Positions 7,270 to 17,047 of a DNA stretch of 44,990 nt are shown one piece after another (position 1 is the stretch's first letter; each line of letters begins with the position of its first letter). The notes beneath the pieces are model-generated. The model saw only the letters and a program-made list of their open reading frames with translations, had not been told where the DNA came from and ran no database searches. The DNA lies in the NCBI GenBank assembly GCA_015060065.1, contig SUZF01000018.1, positions 1-44,990 of the forward strand. Direction: 5' to 3'. Both the position numbers and the translations under genes were made by a program. The stretch is from Rikenellaceae bacterium. Lineage in GTDB: Bacteria; Bacteroidota; Bacteroidia; Bacteroidales; Rikenellaceae.

Positions 7270-9732
7270 TTATCTCACCTGCGCTCCGGCACGAAGTTCA
7301 AACTGTTTTTGCAGATTCGACATCGTGCGCTCAATCATCTTGTCGTTCAGAGTCTGGGTCTTATCTTCAAGGATAAAACTCAACGCATAAGACTTCTTGC
7401 CCGCAGGCAGTTTATCGCCCTCATAGACATCAAACAGAGCCACGCTTTTGAGCAACTTCTTCTCGGTCTGGAAGGCAATATCGCGCAACTGCGAGAAGGT
7501 AACGCCCTTATCGACAAGCAACGCCAAGTCACGACGTACCTCCGGGAACTTCGACAACTCCTCGGCTGCAACCTTATGCTTCTTGGTCGTTTTGAGCAGG
7601 CGGTCAAAGTCGATTTCGGCAAAGAAGACCTCCTGTTTCAGGTCAAACGCCTTGGCAATCTTCGGATTTACAACACCCATCTGCACCAGCCAATTATTGC
7701 CCTGCATAAGAGCCACCGCCTCGCCAAAGAGGTCACTTTCGAGGCTCTCGCATTTAAGTTTATAGATATCAAGACCGAAGCGTTTCAGCACCTGCTCGAC
7801 AGCCGTTTTGAGCGTGAAGAACGACGACTGTTGCGCTGCTGTATTCCACGTCTGCTCCACAGCATCGCCCGTAACGACCAACGCCAAGCGGTAGTTCTCC
7901 GTATAAGGAGCCGTTGCTGACTCCTCGCTACGCGCAGCCTCGTTGTAGAAGTAGCAGTTGCCGAATTCGTAGAGTTTAAGGTTGCCGTTGCGATGATTCA
8001 CATTGAGTTGCACGGCCTCCATTGCATTAAACAGCAATGTCTGGCGCATTACATTCAGGTCTGCACTCAACGGATTGAGAATCTTCACACAATTCTCCGC
8101 CTTATACGACTCCAAGCCCTCGTAATAGGAGCCTTTCGTCAGCGAGTTCGACATAATCTCGGTATAACCGCGAGCGGTCAAGAAATCCGAAACAAGATTT
8201 ACCAGACGCGGTTTATCAGGCTTCTGAACATACGAGAGGGTAGAATTGACATGTTCGGGAATCTCGATGTTGTTATAGCCGTATATTCGCAGGATATCCT
8301 CGATAAGGTCAGCCTCACGCTGAACATCCACGCGGTAGGGCGGTACGGCAACGCTCAACACGCCATCCTTCTCCGCCTCAACTTTCACATCGAGAGCCGC
8401 CAGAATCTCGCGTACAGTACTCTCCGGAATCTCCTTGCCAATAAGCGAGTTGATACGTGCAAACGAGATGTCAAAGCGGAAATCCTCTGCGGGCGAGGGG
8501 CAGATATCGGTAATCTCGCTGGCAATCTCGCCACCTGCCAACTCCTTCATCAGCAAGGCGGCACGTTTAAGTGCGTAGAGTTGGATATTGGGGTCGATAC
8601 CACGCTCGAAACGGAACGAGGCATCGGTATTAAGACCGAAACGCTTGGCGGTCTTACGTACCCAGACGGGGTTGAAATATGCCGATTCAAGGAAGACATT
8701 GGTCGTCGCATCCGAGATACCCGAATCGATACCGCCATATACGCCTGCAATACACATCGGACGCTCTGCCGAGCATATCATCAAATCCTGCTCCGTGAGT
8801 TTGCGCTCAACACCATCGAGGGTCACGAAAGGTGTTCCCTCGGCACAGGTCTTGACTACAACCTTACCACCCTCGATTTTGTCGGCATCGAAGGCATGGA
8901 GCGGCTGTCCCAACTCGAAGAGTACGAAGTTGGTAATATCAACCAAGTTATTGTGGGGATTGAGTCCTGCGGCACGCAGATAGTTCTGCATCCACTCCGG
9001 CGAAGGTGCAATCTTGCATCCCTTGACCGAAACACCTGCATAACGGGGGCAAGCCTCGTGATTCTCAACCGAAACCTCGATAGGAAGGTCGTGATTATCA
9101 ACCTTAAACGCCTCGACACTCGGCAACTGCAACGACACCTGCTCGCCACGGCTACACAGGTATGCCGCCAAGTCACGCGCTACGCCAATATGCGAAGCCG
9201 CATCGATTCGGTTGGGGGTCAGACCTATCTCGATAAGATAGTCATCCTGAATATTGAAGTATTCGCGAGCCGGAGTGCCGACCTTTGCCTCGGCAGGCAA
9301 CTCCATAATGCCTGCGTGGTCAGTGCCTATACCGAGTTCATCCTCGGCACACAGCATACCGAGCGACTCCACGCCACGAATCTTGCTACGCTTGATTTTG
9401 AACTCCTCGTCGCCACCATCGGGGTAGAGTACCGCGCCAACCGTCGCGCAGACAACCTTCAATCCCGCACGGCAGTTTGCCGCTCCGCAGACAATCTGCA
9501 ACGGAGCCTCTGCACCCACATCTACGGTTGTGATGTGGAGGTGGTCGCTATCGGGATGCTCCTCGCAGGTCAGCACCTCGCCGACAACCACGCCCGCCAA
9601 GCCTCCGCGGATGGTCTCAATCTTCTCGAAACCCTCGACTTCGAGTCCGATATCGGTCAAAATTACGGCAATCTCCTCTGCCGTCAAGTCTGTGTTAATG
9701 TAGTTTTTAAGCCACTTATAAGAGATGTTCAT
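7270..9732 (-). CDS. pheT: phenylalanyl-tRNA synthetase, beta subunit
   Basis: Beta chain of the (alpha-beta)2 PheRS that charges tRNA-Phe. The 820 residues fit the usual ~800. The order is: MNISYKWLKNYI start; the EMAP/OB tRNA-binding domain at ~40-150 (GEVLTCEEHPDSDHLHITTV); the B3/B4 editing domain; the B5 domain; the core domain; and the FDX-ACB anticodon domain in the last ~95 residues (FPEVRRDLALLVDKGVTFSQ). The alpha subunit gene is not in the window. A -7 element lies 36 bases upstream of the ATG, so it is transcribed on its own. Confidence 0.97.
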   Translation of the reverse strand: MNISYKWLKNYINTDLTAEEIAVILTDIGLEVEGFEKIETIRGGLAGVVVGEVLTCEEHPDSDHLHITTVDVGAEAPLQIVCGAANCRAGLKVVCATVGAVLYPDGGDEEFKIKRSKIRGVESLGMLCAEDELGIGTDHAGIMELPAEAKVGTPAREYFNIQDDYLIEIGLTPNRIDAASHIGVARDLAAYLCSRGEQVSLQLPSVEAFKVDNHDLPIEVSVENHEACPRYAGVSVKGCKIAPSPEWMQNYLRAAGLNPHNNLVDITNFVLFELGQPLHAFDADKIEGGKVVVKTCAEGTPFVTLDGVERKLTEQDLMICSAERPMCIAGVYGGIDSGISDATTNVFLESAYFNPVWVRKTAKRFGLNTDASFRFERGIDPNIQLYALKRAALLMKELAGGEIASEITDICPSPAEDFRFDISFARINSLIGKEIPESTVREILAALDVKVEAEKDGVLSVAVPPYRVDVQREADLIEDILRIYGYNNIEIPEHVNSTLSYVQKPDKPRLVNLVSDFLTARGYTEIMSNSLTKGSYYEGLESYKAENCVKILNPLSADLNVMRQTLLFNAMEAVQLNVNHRNGNLKLYEFGNCYFYNEAARSEESATAPYTENYRLALVVTGDAVEQTWNTAAQQSSFFTLKTAVEQVLKRFGLDIYKLKCESLESDLFGEAVALMQGNNWLVQMGVVNPKIAKAFDLKQEVFFAEIDFDRLLKTTKKHKVAAEELSKFPEVRRDLALLVDKGVTFSQLRDIAFQTEKKLLKSVALFDVYEGDKLPAGKKSYALSFILEDKTQTLNDKMIERTMSNLQKQFELRAGAQVR

Positions 9733-9767
9733 ATCTTGATGTTTTTGTATAATCGTCTAAAAACGTA

Positions 9768-9775
9768 CAAAGATA
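9768..9775 (-). promoter_or_regulatory. -7 element for pheT
   Basis: TATCTTTG on the minus strand, an exact TAnnTTTG match, 35 bases upstream of the pheT ATG. Confidence 0.6.
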
Positions 9776-9843
9776 CAAAAACAATTGATAATTGGCAATT
9801 AGAATTGCCACTTTTATATCACTCTTTTGCTCCGAGGTAAGAT

Positions 9844-10740
9844 TTACCGCGAGCCGATATAGAGCAATATCATACCGAGCAGGATAAACAGCAGGTCAAG
9901 AGCCTTCGTGCGCAGGTTTTTCTCGCGAAACAGCACCGCTCCACAGCAGAACGACACAATCACCGAACTGCGACGAATCATCGACACCACAGCAATCAAC
10001 GCGCCCTCCTTCGACAGAGCCGTGAGGTATGCAATATCGGCACAAGTCAAGAACAGCGAAATCAGCGGTATAGCCCACGACCAACGGAAGAACTTCTCGG
10101 CTCGTTTCGGGAACCACACAACAGCAACCACGACAGCCATCATCGCAAACTGGTAGAGGGTGTACCAACCCTGCACAAACATCGGGTCGAGGGTGCGCAT
10201 TATATGTTTATCATAAAGGCCGCAACAAGCCCCCACAATCGCAGCCGCTGCAACCGACAAAATCCAGATATTATTCCTAAAATCGACACCCTCGCTCTTG
10301 CCGGCACGGCTTAACAGAAACAACGAGAAGAGAGCCAGCAAAACTCCGCCCCATTGCCATCCGTTCAGTTGTTCCCCAAAGATAAGCATTGCCCCAAGTA
10401 GAGTAAGCACCGGTCGGGTAGCATTTATCGGGCCTACGATAGTGATAGGCAGGTGCTTCATTCCGTAGTAACCAAAAATCCACGAAGTCAGCACCATAGC
10501 CGACTTTATCAAAACCATTGCGTGAGATTCAAAATCGCCCTGCGGAATATCGAAAAATGTGCCGTCAAACCACCCAAAACCACCCACCGACGAGATGATA
10601 AACGGCAGAAAAAACAGAGATGAAAACAGGGTATTAAGCAACAAAACGGGCATCACGGCATTGCCGATTAAAGCCCGCTTTTTTGCAACATCATACAATC
10701 CCAGCAGAGCAGCCGAGAGGAACGCCAACGCGACCCACAT
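9844..10740 (-). CDS. EamA-family (drug/metabolite transporter) permease
   Basis: A 298-residue integral membrane protein with about ten hydrophobic segments in two halves, the EamA/DMT architecture (WVALAFLSAALLGLYDVAKK at the start, basic loops between helices). Its ATG lies 6 bases after the lysA stop on the same strand, so the two are very likely co-transcribed. Many EamA proteins export or import amino acids or other small metabolites. A link to lysine or diaminopimelate is only an inference from position. Confidence 0.85.
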   Translation of the reverse strand: MWVALAFLSAALLGLYDVAKKRALIGNAVMPVLLLNTLFSSLFFLPFIISSVGGFGWFDGTFFDIPQGDFESHAMVLIKSAMVLTSWIFGYYGMKHLPITIVGPINATRPVLTLLGAMLIFGEQLNGWQWGGVLLALFSLFLLSRAGKSEGVDFRNNIWILSVAAAAIVGACCGLYDKHIMRTLDPMFVQGWYTLYQFAMMAVVVAVVWFPKRAEKFFRWSWAIPLISLFLTCADIAYLTALSKEGALIAVVSMIRRSSVIVSFCCGAVLFREKNLRTKALDLLFILLGMILLYIGSR

Positions 10741-10746
10741 AAATCG

Positions 10747-11904
10747 TTAGAGTTTGTCGCTATAAACAGCCGAGGGGAGGTCGTGCAGATTGTAGCGCGA
10801 AGCCATCGACATTCCGTATGCACCTGCCGATTTTATGGTAAGCAGGTCGCCACGTTTGGTTTTGCGCAGACTGACGTTCTCATCAAAGACATCTGTCGAT
10901 TCGCAAGCCGTACCCACGACCGTATATTTGCTTCGCAGTTCCTCCTGCGATGTGATGTTTTCGATATTGTGATACGAGCCATACATCGCCGGGCGCACCA
11001 ACTCCGTCATACTTGCATCAACGATTACCAGACGACGACCCGTAGCCGTAGTCTTATTGAAAAGCACACGCGTAATGAGTTCTCCGCACTCGCCAACGAT
11101 AGAGCGACCAAACTCGAAATGCACCTCGCGGTCGCCTACGTTAAGATACTGATTGACAATCGAGAACAGCGACGCAAAGTTAGGAATAGGCTCATTCTCC
11201 GGAACGTCATAGTTGATACCCAGACCACCGCCCACATCCACGAAGCGGAGATTAAATCCGAGTGAGTCGAGGTTTGCAACAATAACATTCACCTTCTCGC
11301 ACATATTCTCGAAGACGTGCAGTTCGCGAATCTGCGAGCCGATATGCAGGTGCAAGCCGATAATATTGATATTGGCAAGAGCCTGAATATCTGCCACATG
11401 CTCCAAAACCTCCTCATACGAGATACCGAACTTACTATCTGCCTGACCCGTATCGATACAGTGGTTGGTCTTGGGGTCGATATCGGGATTTATACGCAGA
11501 GCGACATCCGTCTTACGACCCGCCTCACGCGACAACTCATCTACCAAGAACAACTCTTCGAGACTCTCGCAGTTGATAGCCAAAATCTGCTGCTCGATAG
11601 CGTAGCGCAACTCCTTATCGCGCTTGCCGACACCGGCATAGACAATTCCCTTCGGGTCGAAGCCCATTTCGAGAGCCTTGCGCACCTCGTTACCGCTGGC
11701 ACAGTCAATGCCGAGGCCATACTCGCGAATGATGCCGAGGATATGGTCGTCGTAGTTCGCCTTGATGGCGTAATGTACTTTATAATTGTGCTTCGCCGAC
11801 TCATAGGCAACGCTTTCGAGCGTGCGACGTAGCAAGTCGATATCGTAGAGATAGAAGGGGGTTTCGTAGTTTTGCAGTTTCTCTGCAACGTGTCTGCTTA
11901 ACAT
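10747..11904 (-). CDS. lysA: diaminopimelate decarboxylase
   Basis: PLP enzyme converting meso-diaminopimelate to L-lysine, the last step of lysine synthesis. The 385 residues form the alanine-racemase-like barrel and the C-terminal beta domain. The PLP lysine is K48 in HYAIKAN; HLHIGSQI and FVDVGGGLGINY are the family's barrel motifs; GTACESTDVF holds the catalytic cysteine contributed across the dimer. The usual EPGR is FEFGR here. The start fits the family and is 34 bases downstream of a -7 element. dapB, an earlier gene of the pathway, is at 33708. Confidence 0.95.
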   Translation of the reverse strand: MLSRHVAEKLQNYETPFYLYDIDLLRRTLESVAYESAKHNYKVHYAIKANYDDHILGIIREYGLGIDCASGNEVRKALEMGFDPKGIVYAGVGKRDKELRYAIEQQILAINCESLEELFLVDELSREAGRKTDVALRINPDIDPKTNHCIDTGQADSKFGISYEEVLEHVADIQALANINIIGLHLHIGSQIRELHVFENMCEKVNVIVANLDSLGFNLRFVDVGGGLGINYDVPENEPIPNFASLFSIVNQYLNVGDREVHFEFGRSIVGECGELITRVLFNKTTATGRRLVIVDASMTELVRPAMYGSYHNIENITSQEELRSKYTVVGTACESTDVFDENVSLRKTKRGDLLTIKSAGAYGMSMASRYNLHDLPSAVYSDKL

Positions 11905-11938
11905 ATTCTGACTAACCTAAAAATGTAAATAATTGGTG

Positions 11939-11946
11939 CAAAAGTA
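11939..11946 (-). promoter_or_regulatory. -7 element for lysA
   Basis: TACTTTTG on the minus strand, an exact TAnnTTTG match 34 bases upstream of the lysA ATG, just outside the UbiA gene's 3' end. Confidence 0.55.
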
Positions 11947-11957
11947 GTAATTCCCGA

Positions 11958-12830
11958 CTACAATAGCAAATCGAGAATCACAAAAATCGCAAGCGAAGTA
12001 CTTGCCAAGCCATTGAGCGTACCGAATGCTATGCCTATATTTTTCTGCTTTGTCGGGGTAACGAGCAGGTGTTCCAACACCAGCAATCCCGTAAAAATCG
12101 CAACCCCAATCCACATATACCAATGACCGGGCAGGTACGCAACAAACCAAATCAGCGCAGCAACGCTGACAACGTGCATCAATGCACTGATTATTAAAGA
12201 GGTGCGAGCCGAGAAGCGCGAGGGTATCGAGTGCAAACCCCGCTCGCGGTCGAAGACCGCATCCTGCAATGCGTAGATAATGTCAAATCCTCCACACCAA
12301 GTGATTACAATCAGCGAGAGTATGCAGGGTTCAAGTGCAAACTCTCCGGTAACGGCTATATATGCACCCACGGGGGCGATTCCGAGTGAAAGACCGAGTA
12401 CAAAATGAGCCAAAGATGTGAATCGCTTGCAGTAGGAGTAGAACATTACAACTGCCAATGCAACAGGAGATAACACCGCTGTCAGCAGGTTGATTGACGA
12501 TGCCGTCACGACGAAGAGAATCGCATTGACCACAACAAATGCCAACGCCTTTTTCGGAGATATTACACCTGCCGGAATTTCACGGTCGGCAGTACGAGGA
12601 TTCTCGGCATCGATGCGCCAATCAGCCCAGCGATTGAAGCCCATAGCCGTATTTCGCGCAAAGACCATACACAGTACCACCTGCACGAGCAGCACCGCCC
12701 ATTGCCACGGCTCCGCGAAGGTATGATTGCCACATTTAAGGGCGTATGTAAAGCCAATCATCGCAAATGGCATTGCAAAGATTGTGTGTGAAAATTTCAC
12801 AAGCCGTAAATAGTCCGAGAATTTCGCCAT
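11958..12830 (-). CDS. UbiA-family polyprenyltransferase
   Basis: Membrane enzyme that attaches a polyprenyl chain to an aromatic acid, as in menaquinone synthesis. The 290-residue protein has about eight or nine hydrophobic helices. The first Asp-rich motif is NRWADWRID (N66, D70, D74), followed by NPRTADREIPAG; a second acidic motif lies in YALQDAVFDRERG. It resembles the UbiA-like proteins proposed as MqnP in the futalosine menaquinone route, but MenA or another UbiA member cannot be ruled out. It is divergent from lepA and has its own -7 element. Confidence 0.88.
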   Translation of the reverse strand: MAKFSDYLRLVKFSHTIFAMPFAMIGFTYALKCGNHTFAEPWQWAVLLVQVVLCMVFARNTAMGFNRWADWRIDAENPRTADREIPAGVISPKKALAFVVVNAILFVVTASSINLLTAVLSPVALAVVMFYSYCKRFTSLAHFVLGLSLGIAPVGAYIAVTGEFALEPCILSLIVITWCGGFDIIYALQDAVFDRERGLHSIPSRFSARTSLIISALMHVVSVAALIWFVAYLPGHWYMWIGVAIFTGLLVLEHLLVTPTKQKNIGIAFGTLNGLASTSLAIFVILDLLL

Positions 12831-12849
12831 CGTATATAGTTTTTCGCCA

Positions 12850-12857
12850 CAAAATTA
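12850..12857 (-). promoter_or_regulatory. -7 element for the UbiA gene
   Basis: TAATTTTG on the minus strand, an exact TAnnTTTG match 19 bases upstream of the UbiA ATG, in the divergent intergenic region shared with lepA. Confidence 0.5.
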
Positions 12858-12921
12858 CAAAAATAACATATTCCGACAACTCTATTTTCGGTTAATACTT
12901 TCGTATTAAGGACAAAATGTG

Positions 12922-12929
12922 TATATTTG
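12922..12929 (+). promoter_or_regulatory. -7 element for lepA, almost abutting the start codon
   Basis: TATATTTG matches TAnnTTTG exactly. Only 8 bases separate it from the lepA ATG at 12938, so the predicted transcript would have almost no leader. This also argues against the in-frame ATG at 12917, which would lie inside the promoter. Confidence 0.6.
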
Positions 12930-12937
12930 CGCCCACT

Positions 12938-14728
12938 ATGAAGAATATAAGAAATTTTTGCATAATTGCCCATATCGACCACGGCAAATCTACGCTTGCC
13001 GACCGACTGCTCGAAATGACCAACACGCTCAACCAGCGCGAGATGCAGTCGCAGGTACTCGATGATATGGACCTTGAACGCGAGAAGGGTATTACCATCA
13101 AGAGCCACGCTATCCAGATGGAATACACGGCTCGCAACGGAGAGAAATATACGCTCAATCTTATCGACACTCCGGGACACGTCGATTTTTCGTATGAGGT
13201 ATCGCGCGCAATCGCATCATGCGAGGGTGCGCTGCTCGTGGTTGATGCCACGCAGGGCATTCAGGCGCAGACCATATCGAACCTCTATCTTGCCCTCGGC
13301 AGTGACCTCGAAATCATCCCCGTACTCAACAAGATTGATATGGACTCGGCAATGATTGACGAGGTAAAGGACCAGGTTGTCGATTTGTTGGGTTGCGACC
13401 ACGACGACATCCTCTGCGCATCGGGCAAAACGGGTCTTGGAGTGGATGACGTTCTCGAAGCGATTGTCGAGCGTATTCCCGCCCCAAAGGGAGATGAAAA
13501 CGCTCCGTTGCAGGCTCTGATTTTCGACTCGGTATTCAACCCCTTCCGCGGAATCATCGCATACTATCGTATCTTCAACGGCAAAATCCGTAAGGGCGAA
13601 CACGTAAAATTCTTCAACACGGGCAACGAGTATGATGCCGACGAAATCGGTGTACTGAAACTCAAAATGCAGCCCCGCCAAGAGTTGAAAGCCGGCGATG
13701 TGGGCTACATCTGCTCCGGAATCAAGACTTCGGCAGACGTCAAGGTCGGTGATACGATTACCTCTGTTGCCAATCCTTGCACCGAGTCCATTGCCGGATT
13801 CGAGGATGTCAAACCGATGGTCTTTGCGGGTGTCTATCCCGTCGAGGCTGACCAATACGAGGACCTGCGTGCTTCACTCGAAAAGTTACGTTTGAATGAC
13901 GCTTCGCTCACATTCGAGCCGGAGAGTTCGTTGGCTCTCGGCTTCGGTTTCCGTTGCGGATTCCTCGGACTTCTCCACATGGAGATTATTCAGGAGCGAT
14001 TATACCGCGAATTTGACATGGATGTCATCACGACCGTTCCCAACGTGTCGTATCGCATAACTACCACATCGGGCGACACGCTCGAAGTACATAACCCTTC
14101 CGGACTGCCCGAAGTTACAAAAATCGACAAAATCGAAGAGCCGTACATATTGGCACAGGTCATCACAAAGACTGACTTCCTCGGCAACGTGATAAAACTC
14201 TGCATCGACAAGCGCGGTGTGATGAAGAATCAGACCTTTATCACACAGGACCGCGTGGAGATTAACTTCGAGATGCCGCTGTCGGAGATTGTCTTCGATT
14301 TCTACGACAAGTTGAAGAGTATCTCGAAGGGCTACGCATCGTTTGACTACCACCGCACAGGATATCAGGCGAGCCGTCTGGCGAAACTCGACATTCTGCT
14401 CAATGGCGAGCCGGTCGATGCTCTCTCGTCGCTGATTTATGCCGACCACGCCTACGATTTTGGTCGCAAGATGTGCGAGAAGTTGAAAGAACTCATCCCG
14501 CGCCAGCAGTTCGATATTGCCATTCAGGCAGCCATCGGAGCAAAGATTATCGCTCGCGAGACGGTCAAGGCTGTGCGCAAGGATGTAACGGCAAAGTGTT
14601 ACGGTGGCGATATTTCGCGTAAGCGCAAGTTGCTCGAAAAACAAAAGGCAGGAAAGAAGCGTATGCGCCAAATCGGACAGGTACAGGTGCCGCAATCGGC
14701 TTTCCTTGCAGTATTAAAGATGGATTAA
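12938..14728 (+). CDS. lepA: elongation factor 4 (LepA)
   Basis: Translational GTPase that acts on ribosomes and back-translocates or aids subunit biogenesis. The 596-residue protein (start [19 protein letters not shown]) has the G1 P-loop AHIDHGKST, switch [10 protein letters not shown] and G4 NKID, then EF-G-like domains and the LepA-specific C-terminal domain rich in lysine ([20 protein letters not shown]). The ATG at 12938 is chosen over one 21 bases upstream. It is followed after 27 bases by an acyl-CoA ligase gene on the same strand. Confidence 0.96.
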   Translation: MKNIRNFCIIAHIDHGKSTLADRLLEMTNTLNQREMQSQVLDDMDLEREKGITIKSHAIQMEYTARNGEKYTLNLIDTPGHVDFSYEVSRAIASCEGALLVVDATQGIQAQTISNLYLALGSDLEIIPVLNKIDMDSAMIDEVKDQVVDLLGCDHDDILCASGKTGLGVDDVLEAIVERIPAPKGDENAPLQALIFDSVFNPFRGIIAYYRIFNGKIRKGEHVKFFNTGNEYDADEIGVLKLKMQPRQELKAGDVGYICSGIKTSADVKVGDTITSVANPCTESIAGFEDVKPMVFAGVYPVEADQYEDLRASLEKLRLNDASLTFEPESSLALGFGFRCGFLGLLHMEIIQERLYREFDMDVITTVPNVSYRITTTSGDTLEVHNPSGLPEVTKIDKIEEPYILAQVITKTDFLGNVIKLCIDKRGVMKNQTFITQDRVEINFEMPLSEIVFDFYDKLKSISKGYASFDYHRTGYQASRLAKLDILLNGEPVDALSSLIYADHAYDFGRKMCEKLKELIPRQQFDIAIQAAIGAKIIARETVKAVRKDVTAKCYGGDISRKRKLLEKQKAGKKRMRQIGQVQVPQSAFLAVLKMD

Positions 14729-14755
14729 CGAAACAACAAACCAAACACGATAACA

Positions 14756-16663
14756 ATGAAAAAGACAATCATTGACCTTTTTGAGTCATCTGTGGAGAAA
14801 TTTGGAGATAAAACCTTCCTCCTCGAAAAGACAACCGGCGAGTTTGAGCCTACGACATACGCCCAGGCGCGCGAAATAGCATTGACTACCGGTGCTGGTC
14901 TTGCAGCACTCGGCATTCAGCCCAAGCAGACCGTCTCGATTCTGGCAGAGGGATGTAATGCGTGGATTACATCGGAACTTGGTCTGCTCTATGCAGGAGC
15001 AATCAGCGTACCCCTCTCCATCAAGTTGGAGGAGGCTAATGACCTGCTGTTCCGCCTGCGCCACGCTGACGTTTGTGCAATCTTCGTATCGCGCAATCAG
15101 TTGCCGAAGATTCGCCACATCCGCGAGCAGTTACCGTTGCTCAAACATATCATCGTATGGGGCGATATCGCTCTCGAAGAGGGAGAGATGAGCCTTGCGG
15201 AACTCAACGCAATGGGCGAAAAGTATCTCGCAGAGCATCGTGAGGAGTTCTTGGCAATCGGTCAGGCTGTCCAGAATGACGACTACGCAACCATTACCTA
15301 TACATCGGGCACCACAGCAGACCCGAAGGGTGTGATTCTGACACACCGCAACTACACGGCAAACGTAGAGCAGGCACTGACCCGCATATCGATACCTTCG
15401 GACTATCGAATGTTTATCATCTTGCCGCTCGACCACTGCTTCGCACACGTTGCAGGATTCTATATTATGGTGGCGTGCGGTGCTTCGGTTGCAACTACGC
15501 AGGTGGGTCGCACCCCGCTCGAAACACTGAAAAATGTACCGGGCAACATCAAGGAGGTAAAGCCTCACGTACTGTTGTCGGTGCCGGCTCTGGCAAAGAA
15601 CTTCCGCAAGAGCATCGAGAGTTCGATTCACAAACAGGGCCCGAAGGTCGAGAAACTCTTCAAGTTTGCATTGAAGGTCGCTTACGAGTATAATCAGGAT
15701 GGTTTCTCGAAGGGCAAGGGCTGGCGTTTTATGCTCAAACCGTTAGTCGCTCTCTTCGACAAGATTCTCTTCAAGAAGGTGCGCGAGGCATTTGGTGGCA
15801 ACATCAAATTCTTCGTAGGTGGTGGCGCACTGCTCGACTCGGAGTTGCAGCGTTTCTTCTACGCTGTGGGTATGCCGATGTTGCAGGGCTACGGACTCTC
15901 GGAGGCTACGCCTATCATCTCCGCAAACTCGCTCGGCAAGGGTCGTCATCGTTTCGGCTCGTCGGGTAAGGTTATCCAGCCTCTCGAAATCAAGATTCTG
16001 GACGACGAAGGTCGCGAGATGCCGACCGGAGTGAAGGGAGAAATCGTCATCAAGGGCGAGAACGTCATGGCAGGTTATTGGAAAAATCCTTCGGCTACGG
16101 CAGAGACTGTCAAGGACGGCTGGCTCTATACGGGCGATATGGGTTATATGGCAGAGGATGGCTTCCTCTATGTTCTGGGTCGTTTCAAGAGCCTTCTTAT
16201 CTCGGCCGATGGCGAGAAGTACAGCCCGGAGGGCATGGAGGAGTCGATTGTCGATAAGTCGCCCTATATCGACCAGATTATCATCTACAACAATCAAAGC
16301 CCCTACACGGGCGCGATTGTTGTTCCCAACCGCGATGCCTTGTGCCGCGAACTTACCGAGCGCAACGTCGCTGGCGAGGAGCGTGCAACGGTCGCAGCCG
16401 AGATTATCGGTGCCGAAATCGAGAAATACCGCACGGGTGGTGTCTATGGCGAGGAGTTCCCCGACCGTTGGCTGCCCGCAGCATTGGCTATTGTCGATGA
16501 GGCATTTACCGAGCAGAACGGATTGGTAAATAGTACAATGAAGGTTGTACGTGGCAAGGTCGAGGAGTACTTCAAGGGTCGCATCGACCACATGTACACC
16601 CCGGAGGGTAAGACTCTCAAAAACGAGAAGAATATCGAGTCCCTCTCGAAACTTGTGGCGTAA
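14756..16663 (+). CDS. long-chain-fatty-acid--CoA ligase (AMP-binding)
   Basis: Adenylate-forming enzyme, probably activating long-chain fatty acids to acyl-CoA. The 635-residue protein has the P-loop-like YTSGTTADPKG motif (~ residue 183), the A5 motif GYGLSEATP, the YTGDMGY motif of the A7 region, and GRFKSLLISADGEKYSPE, the A8 hinge, so all core motifs are present. It resembles FadD15/long-chain ligases. Substrate specificity is not readable. It lies 27 bases after lepA, which suggests co-transcription; no functional link is known to me. A very strong hairpin follows it. Confidence 0.9.
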   Translation: MKKTIIDLFESSVEKFGDKTFLLEKTTGEFEPTTYAQAREIALTTGAGLAALGIQPKQTVSILAEGCNAWITSELGLLYAGAISVPLSIKLEEANDLLFRLRHADVCAIFVSRNQLPKIRHIREQLPLLKHIIVWGDIALEEGEMSLAELNAMGEKYLAEHREEFLAIGQAVQNDDYATITYTSGTTADPKGVILTHRNYTANVEQALTRISIPSDYRMFIILPLDHCFAHVAGFYIMVACGASVATTQVGRTPLETLKNVPGNIKEVKPHVLLSVPALAKNFRKSIESSIHKQGPKVEKLFKFALKVAYEYNQDGFSKGKGWRFMLKPLVALFDKILFKKVREAFGGNIKFFVGGGALLDSELQRFFYAVGMPMLQGYGLSEATPIISANSLGKGRHRFGSSGKVIQPLEIKILDDEGREMPTGVKGEIVIKGENVMAGYWKNPSATAETVKDGWLYTGDMGYMAEDGFLYVLGRFKSLLISADGEKYSPEGMEESIVDKSPYIDQIIIYNNQSPYTGAIVVPNRDALCRELTERNVAGEERATVAAEIIGAEIEKYRTGGVYGEEFPDRWLPAALAIVDEAFTEQNGLVNSTMKVVRGKVEEYFKGRIDHMYTPEGKTLKNEKNIESLSKLVA

Positions 16664-16677
16664 CAGACTGGTTATAA

Positions 16678-16725
16678 GGCGATTTTGGTGTTGAGTCCGA
16701 GATAAAGTCCAACACCAAAATCGCC
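16678..16725. terminator. 16-bp perfect hairpin after the acyl-CoA ligase gene
   Basis: GGCGATTTTGGTGTTG (16678-16693) pairs completely with CAACACCAAAATCGCC (16710-16725) around a 16-base loop. No T-run follows on either strand, so it is an unusual terminator candidate, or an mRNA 3' end stabiliser. It lies 14 bases after the ligase stop and 18 bases before the tRNA. Confidence 0.55.
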
Positions 16726-16743
16726 ACACAAGACAATTTTACT

Positions 16744-16816
16744 GCGGTAATAGCTCAGTTGGTAGAGCATTGGCTTCCCAAGCCAAGGGTCACGGGTTCG
16801 AGTCCCGCTTACCGCT
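16744..16816 (+). tRNA. tRNA-Gly (anticodon CCC)
   Basis: A full cloverleaf: acceptor GCGGTAA/TTACCGC (7 bp), D arm GCTC/GAGC, anticodon stem TTGGC/GCCAA with loop TTCCCAA (anticodon CCC, reads GGG), T arm with TTCGAGT. The first T-stem pair is A-C, an imperfection. CCA is not encoded. Discriminator is T at 16816. An intrinsic terminator follows 15 bases later. Confidence 0.95.
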
Positions 16817-16831
16817 CTTATTGTTGATGGC

Positions 16832-16865
16832 GAACAACCTTTTGGGGTTGTTCGTTGTTTTTTTT
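16832..16865 (+). terminator. intrinsic terminator after tRNA-Gly
   Basis: Stem GAACAACC/GGTTGTTC around TTTTGG, followed by GTTG and eight T. It is copied again at 17082-17116. Confidence 0.85.
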
Positions 16866-16984
16866 GCGAGTCTATACGTGCAAGCACGTACCTATCTCAA
16901 AAAAAACAGCGTAGCCTCTCGGCTACTTTGCCATCATAAGTCCGGAAAGGGAGGGGGTAGGGGTTGCGGGGATAGAAATATGTT

Positions 16985-17015
16985 ATAGGCGCGGTCTTGC
17001 GACCTGCGCTATGGG
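16985..17015 (+). repeat. small hairpin unit U4
   Basis: Stem GCGC-GGTC with GACC-(T)-GCGC (one bulge) around TTGC, ending in CTATGGG. Its layout resembles units at 17177, 17213 and 17361 (inverted), where TATG/TTATGGG-type sequence follows a hairpin with different arms. Confidence 0.45.
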
Positions 17016-17047
17016 CATCCCCGCTTCACCTCGCTCGCGCTCGGCGG

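Noticed and set aside
7993..9840. A 615-codon open frame antisense to pheT, and similar long antisense frames at 5791-6768, 28405-29793 and 41501-43048
   Set aside because: They mirror strongly supported genes on the opposite strand, have no family signatures, and are explained by codon bias of the real genes.
12917..12937. Upstream in-frame ATG of lepA
   Set aside because: It overlaps the -7 element and adds seven residues absent from the family.
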